A stretch of DNA of 64,000 nucleotides from Hymenobacter sp. BT188 (GCF_014333585.1 NZ_JACSCW010000002.1:1-64000); one strand, 5' to 3'; shown: positions 25,725 to 34,414, numbered from the stretch's first letter. The notes: generated from the sequence alone by a model not told the origin. Numbers and translations: made by a program.

Positions 25725-27041
25725 ATGAAAGTAAAAGGCACTCGGGCCAATAAAGTAAACGTCATCACGCTGGGCTGCTCCAAAAATGTAGTTGACTCGG
25801 AAGTACTTATGGGCCAGCTCCGGGCCAATCAGTTCGATGTAACCCATGAGGCAGCTACAAGTGATGCCAACATTGTGATTATCAATACCTGCGGCTTTAT
25901 CGATAACGCCAAGCAGGAAAGCATAGACACGATTCTGCGCTACGCCGACGAAAAGGAAGCGGGCCGTTTGGAAAAACTCTATGTGACGGGCTGTCTGTCG
26001 CAGCGCTATAAGTCGGACTTGGAAGTAGAAATACCGCAGGTGGACGCGTATTTCGGTACGCTGGAGCTGCCGCAGCTGCTGAAGACGCTGGAAGCTGACT
26101 ACAAGCACGAATTGGTGGGCGAGCGGCTCATTACCACACCTTCACACTACGCTTACTTCAAGATTGCCGAGGGCTGCAACCGTCCTTGCTCGTTCTGCGC
26201 CATCCCGCTGATGCGCGGCAAGCACGTGGACCGGCCGATGGAGGATTTGGTGCGCGAAGCAAAGCGCTTAGCTTCCATGGGCACGAAAGAGCTGATTCTT
26301 ATTGCCCAAGACCTGACGTATTATGGCTTGCAGGCTTATGGCGAGCGGAAGTTGGCTGACTTGCTCCGTAACCTGTCCGACGTAAATGGCATCGACTGGA
26401 TTCGGCTGCAGTATGCGTATCCGTCGCAGTTTCCGCTGGATGCGCTGGACGTGATGGCCGAGCGCTCGAATATCTGCAAGTACCTGGATATGCCATTGCA
26501 GCATATTTCGGATAACATGCTGAAAACCATGCGTCGGGGCATCAGCAAGCGCCGCACGATAGAACTGGTAGATACCATGCGGCAGCGGGTGCCAGGCATT
26601 GCCCTTCGCACGACGCTTATTGCTGGTCATCCCGGCGAAACAGAGCAGGATTTTGATGAGTTGTATGATTTTGTAGAGCGCACGCGCTTCGACCGATTGG
26701 GCATTTTCACTTATTCGCACGAAGAAAATACCCACTCACACTCTCTCGTTGATGACGTACCTGCGGAGTTGAAGCAGGAGCGAGCCGACCAGATTATGGA
26801 GCTGCAGCAGGGCATTTCGATGGAGCTGAACGAGCAGAAAGTAGGGCAGACCTACAAGGTGCTGTTTGACCGCAAGGAAAGCGGCTACTTTGTGGGTCGT
26901 ACCGAGTTCGACTCGCCCGAAGTGGATAATGAGGTGTTAGTAGCAGCTACGCCCGATACCCACATTCGCTTAGGAGATTTCGCGCCCGTACTCATTCACG
27001 ACGCCTCCGACTTCGACCTATACGGCACGCTGGTGCGATAA
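25725..27041 (+). CDS. rimO: Ribosomal protein S12 methylthiotransferase RimO
   Basis: 438 residues from the ATG at 25725 (MKVKGTRANKVNVITLGCSKN). Radical-SAM methylthiotransferase that modifies an aspartate of ribosomal protein S12. Domain order: N-terminal UPF0004 with GCSKNVVDSE and the auxiliary cluster cysteines (NTCGFI, VTGCLSQRY), radical SAM core with CNRPCSFC at about 145-152, HPGETEQDF, and a C-terminal TRAM domain (GQTYKVLFDRKESGYFVGRT). The absence of MiaB features and the GCSKN start favour RimO. In Bacteroidota it normally follows ftsY; here a glycosyltransferase-like gene on the other strand lies between them. Confidence 0.97.
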   Translation: MKVKGTRANKVNVITLGCSKNVVDSEVLMGQLRANQFDVTHEAATSDANIVIINTCGFIDNAKQESIDTILRYADEKEAGRLEKLYVTGCLSQRYKSDLEVEIPQVDAYFGTLELPQLLKTLEADYKHELVGERLITTPSHYAYFKIAEGCNRPCSFCAIPLMRGKHVDRPMEDLVREAKRLASMGTKELILIAQDLTYYGLQAYGERKLADLLRNLSDVNGIDWIRLQYAYPSQFPLDALDVMAERSNICKYLDMPLQHISDNMLKTMRRGISKRRTIELVDTMRQRVPGIALRTTLIAGHPGETEQDFDELYDFVERTRFDRLGIFTYSHEENTHSHSLVDDVPAELKQERADQIMELQQGISMELNEQKVGQTYKVLFDRKESGYFVGRTEFDSPEVDNEVLVAATPDTHIRLGDFAPVLIHDASDFDLYGTLVR

Positions 27042-27058
27042 AACCTGCTGCCCAATCG

Positions 27059-27110
27059 CATAAAAAGCCCCCAAGAGCAAGTCGAAACTTGTTCTTGGGG
27101 GCTTTTTATG
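27059..27110. terminator. Bidirectional terminator after rimO
   Basis: CATAAAAAGCCCCCAAGAGC (arm) pairs with GTTCTTGGGGGCTTTTTATG, loop around TCGAAA. It is 18 bp past the rimO stop, convergent with the acyltransferase gene that ends at 27179. Confidence 0.95.
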
Positions 27111-27178
27111 GGTGATGAAGTGGAAGCGGCAGTCTTATTACACTGAAAAAAGCCCCCTGCACCCGTGAAAGCGCTTGA

Positions 27179-28354
27179 CTATTTCTCTCCTGCTACTGAC
27201 GCCGGCGCCAGAATGGGCTCGGCGGATGGAATAGGAGTCGCAGTCCGCGAGCGGCCTTTTAGCCGGAGAAACGGCGTTTCGAAGTAGCGGTAGCTTACCC
27301 AGGCCATTGCGGCACTGATAAGTAAGGCCAGAGCGGAATACACAAACACGAAGCTCAGGTCTTCTGAGCCGGGCCAGAAGCGGCGTACACCTATCAGGGC
27401 TATTTGCAGACCGATGGGATGGAGGCAATAAAAGCCATAGGTGAAGGTACCCCAATAGGTAAAGAGGCGGTTACGGCTCATTTTGTAAAATGACTGGGTG
27501 GCATAATTTTGCTCCAGAATGACGAATACAAAAAACAGCCCGAGTACCACGCGCCGTCCGGTAAGCAACACGGGACCGGTAAGCAAATGCTCTTGCGCAA
27601 GGATGAGGGTAAGGCCCACTACATAGCCTAACACGATAACCAGCCGTGACCAGGAGCTTACCCAATCCCGGAAACCGGGGCGGTGAAAAGCAAGCCAGGC
27701 CGCACCGCCGCCCATTACCAGATCAGACAAGACCGAGAAGGTGTGCTGGTAGAGCACATCACCGTCTGAGCGGTAGAGGTAGCGGAAAGCCAAAGAAAAG
27801 GCGATGAGTAGGAAAAATAACGTTGGCCGAGCCTTGCGGAAAAGCAAGAGCAGGAGCGGCCAGAACAAATAAAACTGCTCCTCAATCGCCACTGACCACA
27901 ACACGCTCAGGTTGAAGGCCGTAGCGTCGCCGCCATCGTGAAACAGCGCCATGTTGGCCAGAAAAGTAAGATAGTAGAAGGGGCTGGCTACCTCCTCCCA
28001 TTCCTGTCCGCTCTTGATTTTGATCCAAGGCATTACCAGAAAGCCAAAGGCTACGCAAGCGTAGTACAAGGGCCAGATGCGCACAATGCGGCGGCGGTAA
28101 AAAGCCGGAATGTCGTAGCGGCCCCAGTTTTTCTCCTCATCGAGCAACAGGTAAGTGATGAGAAAGCCCGACAGCACAAAGAAGAAATTGACGCCTACGT
28201 GACCCGTACTCAACGCATTAAGCCCATAGCGGTAGGCCGCCGTCGACTGCACTTCGGGGCTGGGCAGATTGATGAAGCTGTGAATAAGAAATACGGCCAG
28301 ACACGCCACCGTCCGTAAGCCGTCGAGGTTTGGAAAGTAAGGACGTGGAGCCAT
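27179..28354 (-). CDS. Acyltransferase 3 family membrane protein (OafA/YrhL type)
   Basis: 391 residues, ATG at 28354. It begins NLDGLRTVACLAVFLIHSF, the first helix with the conserved His, then GVNFFFVLSGFLITYLLLDE and FYRRRIVRIWPLYY, the Arg/His motifs of the family. About ten transmembrane helices follow, with SVLWSVAIEEQFYLFWPLLL (conserved Glu-Glu-x-F) in the middle. These enzymes move acetyl or other acyl groups onto surface sugars or lipids at the inner membrane. Substrate unknown. It is divergent from bshC with a 195-bp spacer and meets rimO tail to tail. Confidence 0.93.
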   Translation of the reverse strand: MAPRPYFPNLDGLRTVACLAVFLIHSFINLPSPEVQSTAAYRYGLNALSTGHVGVNFFFVLSGFLITYLLLDEEKNWGRYDIPAFYRRRIVRIWPLYYACVAFGFLVMPWIKIKSGQEWEEVASPFYYLTFLANMALFHDGGDATAFNLSVLWSVAIEEQFYLFWPLLLLLFRKARPTLFFLLIAFSLAFRYLYRSDGDVLYQHTFSVLSDLVMGGGAAWLAFHRPGFRDWVSSWSRLVIVLGYVVGLTLILAQEHLLTGPVLLTGRRVVLGLFFVFVILEQNYATQSFYKMSRNRLFTYWGTFTYGFYCLHPIGLQIALIGVRRFWPGSEDLSFVFVYSALALLISAAMAWVSYRYFETPFLRLKGRSRTATPIPSAEPILAPASVAGEK

Positions 28355-28549
28355 GCAGGACTACTTAAAGGGAAAGACGAGGCTAATTTAATGAAGGCCG
28401 AATATAGCGTCGATATAGATTTACGAATAAAATGGCTGGTATTTCGGGGCGCTTACAGCCGAATTTGGGAGGTCGGCACGGGCAACTACGGAAATAGCCC
28501 GTTACTTTGTTGGGCTTCGCTGGTTAAACCAGCTTATCAGACTCTACTC

Positions 28550-30127
28550 ATGCACGTGACCACCCTCCCGTACGCCGCTACCGGTGCTTTTTCTGCTTTA
28601 GTTACCGATTATCTGGCCCAGCAAGCGGCGCTGAAGCCTTTCTATCACCGCTTCCCCACCTTGGAGGACTTTGGGGGGCAAATTGAGGAGAAACAAGCCA
28701 GCTATTCGGCTGAGAGTCGGGCCCGGCTGGTGGCTAGTCTACGGGAGCAATACCAAGGCGTGAATTTGCCCCCCAGCGTAGCCACCAACCTTGAACTGCT
28801 GGCCCAGCCAACCACGTTCACCGTTACTACAGGGCACCAGCTAAACCTGTTTACGGGGCCGTTGTACTTCATTTACAAGATCATAACTACCGTTAAGCTG
28901 AGCCAGCAGTTGAAGGAAAAGTATCCGCAGTACGACTTTGTGCCGGTGTACTGGATGGCTACCGAAGACCACGACTTTGCGGAAATTAACCACTTCAGCC
29001 TGTTCGGTAAACGCTATGAGTGGCAGGCTGATAAGGTAGGTGGCCCGGTAGGCCGGATGGCGCTTGATGGCCTGGAGGAACAAGTGCTTAGTCAGTTATC
29101 AGCGGATGTGCCAGCGGCTTTTAGGGAAGCCTACCAGAAATCGTCTACTCTGGCCGGGGCCACGCGCCTGCTTGTCACGGAGCTGTTTGGTGAGATGGGC
29201 CTGGTTTGTCTGGACGCCGATGCGCCCGCGCTGAAGCAGGCGTTGGTGCCCGTGCTGGAACAGGAAATCAGCGCTCAGGCTTCCTTTAAGGCGGTGCAAA
29301 CCACGAATGAGCAGCTTACGGCCGCCGGCTATAAGCCACAAGTATATGCCCGCCCGCTCAACTTGTTTTTCCTGACTGATGCAGGTGGCAGGGAACGTAT
29401 TGAGCCCGACGAAAACGAACTGGTAGTGCGCAATACAGACCTGCGCTACAGTACCGAAGAACTGCTGGAACTGGCCCGTAAACAGCCCGAATGCTTCAGC
29501 CCCAATGTGGTATTGCGCCCACTGTATCAGGAGCTGCTGCTGCCCAACCTGTGTTATATCGGTGGCGGCGCGGAAGTAGCCTACTGGTTTCAGCTCAAGC
29601 AGGTATTTGCTGATAATAAGATGCCTTTCCCGATACTTTTGCTGCGCAATTCGGGGCTGTATGTAAGCAAGCCCAATGCGGGGAAACTGCGCAAGCTGGG
29701 CCTCACCACCACCGACTTATTCCGACCACTGCCGGAGTTGAAAAAGCAAGTAGGCAGTGCATTAGGACAGGAAGAGGTGAGTCTGCAAGCTCAGCAGGAA
29801 GCGTTGGGGGGCATTTTCAAGGAAATAACTGACCTCGCCCAGCGCCTCGACCCGACGCTGGTGAAAACAGTGGCCGCCGAAGCCCAAAAAGCGGCAGCCG
29901 GTATTAGCAACCTGGAAAAGCGCCTCAGCAAAGCCGCCGAAAACAAGCACGAAATCGTGTTCACGCAGCTTACAGCTTTGAAAGACAAGCTCTTCCCCAA
30001 CGGCGACCTGCAAGAGCGCGTGGAGAACGTGCTCAGTATTTTCATCAATAATCCGGAGTTTCTGCAGCAGCTTCTTGATGCCTTCGATCCGCTGGCGCTG
30101 GAGTTCACGGTGCTAGAGGAAGAATAG
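28550..30127 (+). CDS. bshC: Bacillithiol biosynthesis cysteine-adding enzyme BshC
   Basis: 525 residues from the ATG at 28550 (MHVTTLPYAATGAFSALV). The frame is open to 28391, but a TTACTTTG -7-like element at 28502-28509 and the family length (~530) support the later start. BshC adds cysteine to glucosaminyl-malate, the last step of bacillithiol synthesis, in the cytosol. Hallmarks: TTGHQLNLFTGPLYFIYKI, VYWMATEDHDFAEINHF, GEMGLVCLDAD, and a long C-terminal coiled coil (LAQRLDPTLVKTVAAEAQKA). Three copies of the dispersed motif lie in the gene, in three sequence settings (28673, 28768, 29806). ytxJ at 62951 belongs to the same thiol system. Confidence 0.96.
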   Translation: MHVTTLPYAATGAFSALVTDYLAQQAALKPFYHRFPTLEDFGGQIEEKQASYSAESRARLVASLREQYQGVNLPPSVATNLELLAQPTTFTVTTGHQLNLFTGPLYFIYKIITTVKLSQQLKEKYPQYDFVPVYWMATEDHDFAEINHFSLFGKRYEWQADKVGGPVGRMALDGLEEQVLSQLSADVPAAFREAYQKSSTLAGATRLLVTELFGEMGLVCLDADAPALKQALVPVLEQEISAQASFKAVQTTNEQLTAAGYKPQVYARPLNLFFLTDAGGRERIEPDENELVVRNTDLRYSTEELLELARKQPECFSPNVVLRPLYQELLLPNLCYIGGGAEVAYWFQLKQVFADNKMPFPILLLRNSGLYVSKPNAGKLRKLGLTTTDLFRPLPELKKQVGSALGQEEVSLQAQQEALGGIFKEITDLAQRLDPTLVKTVAAEAQKAAAGISNLEKRLSKAAENKHEIVFTQLTALKDKLFPNGDLQERVENVLSIFINNPEFLQQLLDAFDPLALEFTVLEEE

Positions 30128-30196
30128 GCTCGGCTTATCCGCGGATGCGTAAATTCGCTTGCTCAGGTCGTTGGGGAGCTTTTTGCTGAATCTTTT

Positions 30197-30772
30197 ATGC
30201 TGAAAGCAGATATTCGCCGCACCTTTTTGGCTCGCCGCCGCGCATTGTCCGAGACGGAAGTGCAGCGGCGCAGTGCGTTGCTCAGCCAGCAATTCTTCAG
30301 CAATTTTCCAGTAGATAATTGGCGTTGGCTGCATGTATTTCTGCCCATTGCGAAGCAGCACGAGCCGGATACCTGGCTGATTATTCACCGCATTTGGGCT
30401 GAGTTTCCGCAGGTGCAGCTAGCCGTGCCCGTAATGCAGGCCGACGGTCATACATTGCGCCACTATCAGCTTACCCATGATACCCCGCTGGCTACGAATC
30501 GTTGGGGAATACCGGAGCCTGTAGAAGCGGAAGAAATGCCCCCCACCGTCTTCGATGCCGTGTTGGTGCCGCTGCTGGCCTGCGACGAGGCCGGCCATCG
30601 GGTAGGGTATGGCAAGGGTTTTTACGACCGTTTTCTGGCGCAGTGTCGGCCGGAGATCCAGCGTATTGGCTTATCACTGGAGCCGCCCATTACCCAAATT
30701 GCGGACGTAGATTCCACCGATCAGCCGCTGACGGCTTGTATCACGCCGGAGCAGGTATTCCGGTTTCGTTAA
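30197..30772 (+). CDS. 5-formyltetrahydrofolate cyclo-ligase
   Basis: 191 residues, ATG at 30197. It uses ATP to turn 5-formyl-THF into 5,10-methenyl-THF. Signature parts: KADIRRTFLARRRALSETEV at the N-terminus (substrate/ATP-binding Lys-Arg pair), WRWLHVFLPIAKQHEPDTW, AVPVMQADG, and the nucleotide-binding end DEAGHRVGYGKGFYDRFLAQ. It lies 69 bp after bshC and is probably in the same transcription unit. It overlaps by 4 bp, tail to tail, the GDYXXLXY gene. It is functionally linked in folate metabolism with folP at 45.6 kb, not in an operon with it. Confidence 0.95.
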   Translation: MLKADIRRTFLARRRALSETEVQRRSALLSQQFFSNFPVDNWRWLHVFLPIAKQHEPDTWLIIHRIWAEFPQVQLAVPVMQADGHTLRHYQLTHDTPLATNRWGIPEPVEAEEMPPTVFDAVLVPLLACDEAGHRVGYGKGFYDRFLAQCRPEIQRIGLSLEPPITQIADVDSTDQPLTACITPEQVFRFR

Positions 30773-31344
30773 AGGCGAGGTGCACCCAGGCTGTCCGGCG
30801 CGACTATTTCTACCCCCGTAATACGGGCCTGACCCCAGGGAGCAATGCTGATGTTGACGAGCAGCGGCTTGCGCGCCCCTCTGCGCTCCAGCTCCTGACC
30901 GGTGCCTTCGGGTACGTAGTAGCGCTCCAGGTTGTAGCGAATGTGCAGGTTGCGGCGCCAGCGGTCGGCTACCCAGCCGCGCAGCACCACCTGGTCGGCA
31001 GGTACGTTGGGTTTTTTAGCGTACACGCGCACCGCCTCATAGGCCTGGCCCACGGGCCGAAGTACCACATACACCGGGTCGCCGCGGCGCGGGCGAGGAC
31101 CGGGCTCCCGCCACAGATTAGTAGGCAACTGACTGATGGAGTAATTCAGCGTAACGTAGTCGCCGTAGAGTAGGTCGCGCGGGTCGATGGGCGTGGTGCG
31201 GAGCGTAATGACCCGGCCATAGGCAGTGGTGGCATAGCCAGCCGCCGCTACAGCCACAATAAACAGCACCTGCGCCAGAATCGTCAGCAGCAACAACTGC
31301 CGCCGACGCGCCAGGGGCACCTGATCTGATAAGAGCGAGAACAT
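30769..31344 (-). CDS. GDYXXLXY domain protein
   Basis: 191 residues, ATG at 31344. One N-terminal helix (LLLLTILAQVLFIVAVAAAG) then RVITLRTTPIDPRDLLYGDYVTLNY, which holds the motif GDYxxLxY that names the family. The rest is beta-rich and basic and probably faces the periplasm. The family is widespread next to DUF2157 or DUF4401 membrane proteins, as here: the DUF2157 gene at 31366 is only 21 bp upstream on the same strand. Molecular role unknown to me. The last bases overlap the cyclo-ligase stop on the other strand. Confidence 0.92.
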   Translation of the reverse strand: MFSLLSDQVPLARRRQLLLLTILAQVLFIVAVAAAGYATTAYGRVITLRTTPIDPRDLLYGDYVTLNYSISQLPTNLWREPGPRPRRGDPVYVVLRPVGQAYEAVRVYAKKPNVPADQVVLRGWVADRWRRNLHIRYNLERYYVPEGTGQELERRGARKPLLVNISIAPWGQARITGVEIVAPDSLGAPRL

Positions 31345-31365
31345 ACAGGATGTGATTAAAGGTGA

Positions 31366-32568
31366 TTAGCGACTACTAGCGCGGGTATTGCGCCGCCGCA
31401 GATACCAGCTTAACCCAAGTAAAAGCACACCGCCACACAGGAAGAAGAGCGATTTATCCATGAACTCCCAGGTCAGCTTGAAGTACGCCACCATTGTGGT
31501 CAGGATAAATAAAATGGTCCCCAGTGTCACGCGGTCAGGGTTCTGCTCCACTTGCGCCCGCCACAATACGGCGCCTGAGTAAGCATAGAGAACTACCAGA
31601 GAGGCAATGGCCAGCGGTAGCCCACCCGACAAATAAAAGCCCGGCAGCAGCAGCAGCCAATCGGTAGCGCTACCCATCCGGTCGCGGGTACGCTTACCGG
31701 CCAGCGAAATAACAAATACTACCAGAAGAGCCGCCAGGTAAGCCAGCAACGGCGGCCGCAGCATGCCCGCGTAGCTGCCTACTTCTCCATAAAGTGCGAG
31801 CCCCAGCATAAAGACAAAGGCCGTAATTAGGGGCGGACCTTGCAGGGCGCGGCCGGCCGGCCGGTCAGTTTGCCAGTCGCCGGCGGCATAAATGAGCATG
31901 GCCGGCACAAAAAACCACGTGATTTTGGCGTGCAAATGCCCGATAAGCAAACCCGTTTGCCAGAGCAGGCCGCTAGCCAGTACGCCGCCTAGGAATACAT
32001 CGGGGCGGCGCCACCAGTAATAGCCCAGCCCGCCCGCCGTCAGCACGGCCGCCGCGTAGCTGAAGGCGCCCAGCTGGCCGGTGGTGTAGCCCTGCACCAC
32101 GCCGCCAATCACGACGGTAAGCACAAACAGAAACCGGCTACGGTACAGATATGTCAGCAGCGTGCCCGCCACGGCCCAAGCTACGAGCCCCGTCACGTCA
32201 TAGCCGATCAATTGGTACATCTGCCCGGTCAGGATAATGGCTGCCCCAAAGAGAATCAGCCCCAAGCCGACTAGGCCAATACCCACCGAGCTGTTGCCTC
32301 GGCGCAGAAAAAACTCGCCGCTGGCGTAAGCGCCCAAAAAGCCCCCCAGCAGCAGTCCAATCCGAATCCACTCTGGTAAGCCCTGCCAGTTGGCCGCCAC
32401 CAGACTCAAAGCGCTCAGCCCGACCAGCAAACTGCCCAGCAGCGGCAGCAAGCCAATAGCCCGCACATCTTCCGGGTATAGCTCCAGCAACTGCCGCTGC
32501 TGCTCGGGGCTGATAATGCCCTTCTTTACCCATTCCGGCCCATCAGTTTCGAGGAGTTTGCGGCTCAT
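31366..32568 (-). CDS. DUF2157 polytopic membrane protein
   Basis: 400 residues, ATG at 32568. The N-terminal cytosolic part PEWVKKGIISPEQQRQLLEL is the DUF2157 entry motif. About 12 short hydrophobic helices follow (LLPLLGSLLVGLSALSLVAA, LVGLGLILFGAAIILTGQMY and others) with an ending LSWYLRRRN. These proteins are predicted integral inner-membrane proteins of unknown role that pair with GDYXXLXY partners, here immediately downstream (21 bp). The dispersed motif at 32341 encodes LGGFLG. It starts 70 bp from repeat family 3 at 32642, which separates it from mnmD. Confidence 0.92.
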   Translation of the reverse strand: MSRKLLETDGPEWVKKGIISPEQQRQLLELYPEDVRAIGLLPLLGSLLVGLSALSLVAANWQGLPEWIRIGLLLGGFLGAYASGEFFLRRGNSSVGIGLVGLGLILFGAAIILTGQMYQLIGYDVTGLVAWAVAGTLLTYLYRSRFLFVLTVVIGGVVQGYTTGQLGAFSYAAAVLTAGGLGYYWWRRPDVFLGGVLASGLLWQTGLLIGHLHAKITWFFVPAMLIYAAGDWQTDRPAGRALQGPPLITAFVFMLGLALYGEVGSYAGMLRPPLLAYLAALLVVFVISLAGKRTRDRMGSATDWLLLLPGFYLSGGLPLAIASLVVLYAYSGAVLWRAQVEQNPDRVTLGTILFILTTMVAYFKLTWEFMDKSLFFLCGGVLLLGLSWYLRRRNTRASSR

Positions 32569-32641
32569 GTGGGCAAGTTAGAAAGTTTGAAGATTGATAA
32601 GTATAGAGGAGTAGCAATCGAAAGTTAATTTGAACAAGGCA

Positions 32642-32730
32642 GAGACGCGCATTCGCGTCTAATCGTTGGTCGACCGGTACCACACTGGATAAACAAAGTC
32701 CACAACGATGAAAACGCGCATACGCGTCTC
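32642..32730. repeat. REP-like inverted repeat, family 3
   Basis: Left arm GAGACGCGCATTCGCGTCTA (32642 on, then ATCGTTG) and right arm CAACGATGAAAACGCGCATA (32703 on, then CGCGTCTC to 32730). They are imperfect inverse copies around a ~34-bp spacer. Each arm is also self-complementary (AGACGCG-CATT-CGCGTCT). It fills the spacer between mnmD (ends 32739) and the DUF2157 start (32568). Confidence 0.82.
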
Positions 32731-32738
32731 TACCGCGT

Positions 32739-33440
32739 TTACCCTTCCTTTCTAGCACGCGTCATTTCGCGCTTGCCAGGCGGTCCCGGTATTTTCTCCA
32801 CCACCCAGCCCGCCGCTTTCAGGCTGCGCCGGAAGCTGCCTTTGGCGCAGTAACTCGTCAAAATGCCCCCTGGCGCGGTGGCCGCGAATAGCTGACTAAA
32901 TACGGCATCGGTCCACATATCGGGTTGCTTTTCGGGGGCGAAGGCATCGAAGTAGATAACGTTGTAATGTGATGGGGGAAGCTGATATTCCTGCAGCGCC
33001 GCGTGATGCTTGCGCAGAGTAAAATGGGGCGTAAGGCGCACTGCAGTATCCCAAGGCGCGGCATGCAGGCGGTAGTGAAATTCCTGTAGCTCAGGGTTTA
33101 GGATGTAACGTTCCACACCCAGCGCAGCAATAACGTGGGTTGATAGCGGATATTTTTCCAGCGTATCGTAGTGGATAAGCTGGGATACACTCAGGCTGCG
33201 TTGCAAGGTGAGCAGCGCATTCAGGCCGGTGCCAAAACCAATTTCCAGCACCTGAATTTGCCCCCCAGAAGCCGCCAAAACCGACTCTAGGCCTGCTGCT
33301 AAATACACGTGCTGCGCCTCTTGCACGGCGCCGTGGGTAGAGTGGTAGTGCTCATCAAGCGCCGGCACGTACAAAGTGCTGGAGCCGTCTTGCGTCACTC
33401 TTACTTCTACCTTTGGCTCATCATCCGGTTCAATGTGCAT
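32739..33440 (-). CDS. mnmD: tRNA (mnm5s2U34)-methyltransferase MnmD
   Basis: 233 residues, ATG at 33440. The SAM-binding loop is VLEIGFGTGLNALLTLQ, and the active-site region is VIYFDAFAPEKQPDMWT; TYCAKGSFRRSLKAAGW-like text (SYCAKGSFRRSLKAAG) closes the fold. This is the stand-alone MnmD (DUF752) domain, separate from the MnmC FAD domain of enterobacteria, which finishes the 5-methylaminomethyl group on wobble uridine of tRNAs. It is divergent from a thioesterase gene (26-bp spacer). The dispersed motif at 33260 encodes SGGQIQ just before the SAM loop. Confidence 0.94.
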   Translation of the reverse strand: MHIEPDDEPKVEVRVTQDGSSTLYVPALDEHYHSTHGAVQEAQHVYLAAGLESVLAASGGQIQVLEIGFGTGLNALLTLQRSLSVSQLIHYDTLEKYPLSTHVIAALGVERYILNPELQEFHYRLHAAPWDTAVRLTPHFTLRKHHAALQEYQLPPSHYNVIYFDAFAPEKQPDMWTDAVFSQLFAATAPGGILTSYCAKGSFRRSLKAAGWVVEKIPGPPGKREMTRARKEG

Positions 33441-33466
33441 ATCCTTGACCTCTTTTTATTCCTGAA

Positions 33467-33904
33467 ATGGCCCGCGTAAAAGTAGCCTTACCCGACACAT
33501 TCCCGCTTACCGTTCAAATTCCAGTGCGCATCACCGACCTCAACTACGGCGCCCACCTCGGCAACGACGCCCTGCTGAGCATCTTGCACGAGGCCCGCGT
33601 GCAGTTCCTGCACCACTGCCAATTACCCGAATTTGACCCGGCCACCAAAACCGGCCTTATCATGGCCGACGTAGCCATTGAGTACAAAGGCGAAGCCTTT
33701 TACGGCGACGTGCTGCACCTTCAGCTCGCCGCTACCGACCTGCACCGCTACGGCTTCGATGTGGTGTACTGGGTTAAAAACCAAGATGGTAAGGAAATAG
33801 CCCGCGCCAAAACTGGCATGCTGTGCTTTGACTATAACACCCGCAAGCTCCGAAATTTGCCCCCCGAAATGGAAGCGCAGTTTGGACTCGCGCCTACTGC
33901 GTAA
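33467..33904 (+). CDS. Hotdog-fold acyl-CoA thioesterase (4HBT-like)
   Basis: 145 residues, ATG at 33467. Single hotdog domain: VQIPVRITDLNYGAHLGNDA (with an Asp/Asn in the catalytic helix region), LSILHEARVQFLHH, VAIEYKGEAFYGDVL, GKEIARAKTGMLCFDYNTRK. These match thioesterases of the 4-hydroxybenzoyl-CoA type, which hydrolyse acyl-CoA. The chain-length preference is unknown. It opens a short plus-strand run with the frameshifted TonB-domain gene and rlmN, and a TATCCTTG string upstream is one base off the -7 consensus. The motif copy at 33859 encodes LPPE. Confidence 0.9.
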   Translation: MARVKVALPDTFPLTVQIPVRITDLNYGAHLGNDALLSILHEARVQFLHHCQLPEFDPATKTGLIMADVAIEYKGEAFYGDVLHLQLAATDLHRYGFDVVYWVKNQDGKEIARAKTGMLCFDYNTRKLRNLPPEMEAQFGLAPTA

Positions 33905-33938
33905 GGGTTATATTGGGTTACTAACTTTCTCTATTCCT

Positions 33939-34414
33939 GTGGCTTTATACACTCGACTTATTTGTCAGCTAACGCTGATGATAGTTGGCTTCACGGCTGA
34001 TCGGGCAGTGGCCCAAGCCCAGCCTTCTCCAAAAAAGCCCGCTCAAGCGAAGCTGCCTATCGACTCCACTAAGGTATACACCTACGTGGAGCGTATGCCT
34101 ATGTATCTAGGCACTCCTGGAATGAAGGGTTTGAGACTGCAGATCTCCTGCGCGAGTTTCAAGCAGCGAGTGCAAAAGGTGGTTGCTCGGCCCCGAGCCC
34201 GGTTTATGTCAAGTTCGTTGTTGGACCTAGCGGTGTTATTTACAACGTAGCTAGTATTAATAACTCTGAGACAACACCGCATCCGAGGCTGTCAGAAGCT
34301 TGTGAAAATGCGTTAGTTGATGCAGCCTATAAACTACCGCGGTTCAAACCAGGCATGCAAAATGGGCGTCATGTTGCAGTTAGCTACACGTTGAAGCTTA
34401 CAACAACTCAATAA
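33939..34414 (+). pseudogene. Frameshifted secreted TonB C-terminal-domain protein
   Basis: From a GTG at 33939 one frame gives a signal peptide (MALYTRLICQLTLMIVGF, cleavage near AVAQAQ) and KVYTYVERMPMYLGTPG, the usual lead-in of Bacteroidota TonB-type domains. Reading in the next frame from 34121 gives NEGFETADLLREFQAASAKG, then VYVKFVVGPSGVIYNV, RLSEACENALVDAAYKLPRF and KPGMQNGRHVAVSYTLKL to a stop at 34412-34414, which completes the domain. Joining them needs one extra base near 34119-34123 (GGAATGAA; an A lost from GGAAATGAA would explain it). So it is a one-base deletion, either a true pseudogene, a sequencing error or (least likely) programmed frameshifting. Confidence 0.8.

Noticed and set aside
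30502..31173. 223-codon plus-strand frame between cyclo-ligase and GDYXXLXY genes
   Set aside because: Overlaps two well-supported genes in other frames and shows no domain.
34119..34135. Programmed ribosomal frameshift in the TonB-domain gene
   Set aside because: No slippery heptamer or downstream pseudoknot candidate is seen at the switch; a simple base deletion or sequencing error is more likely.
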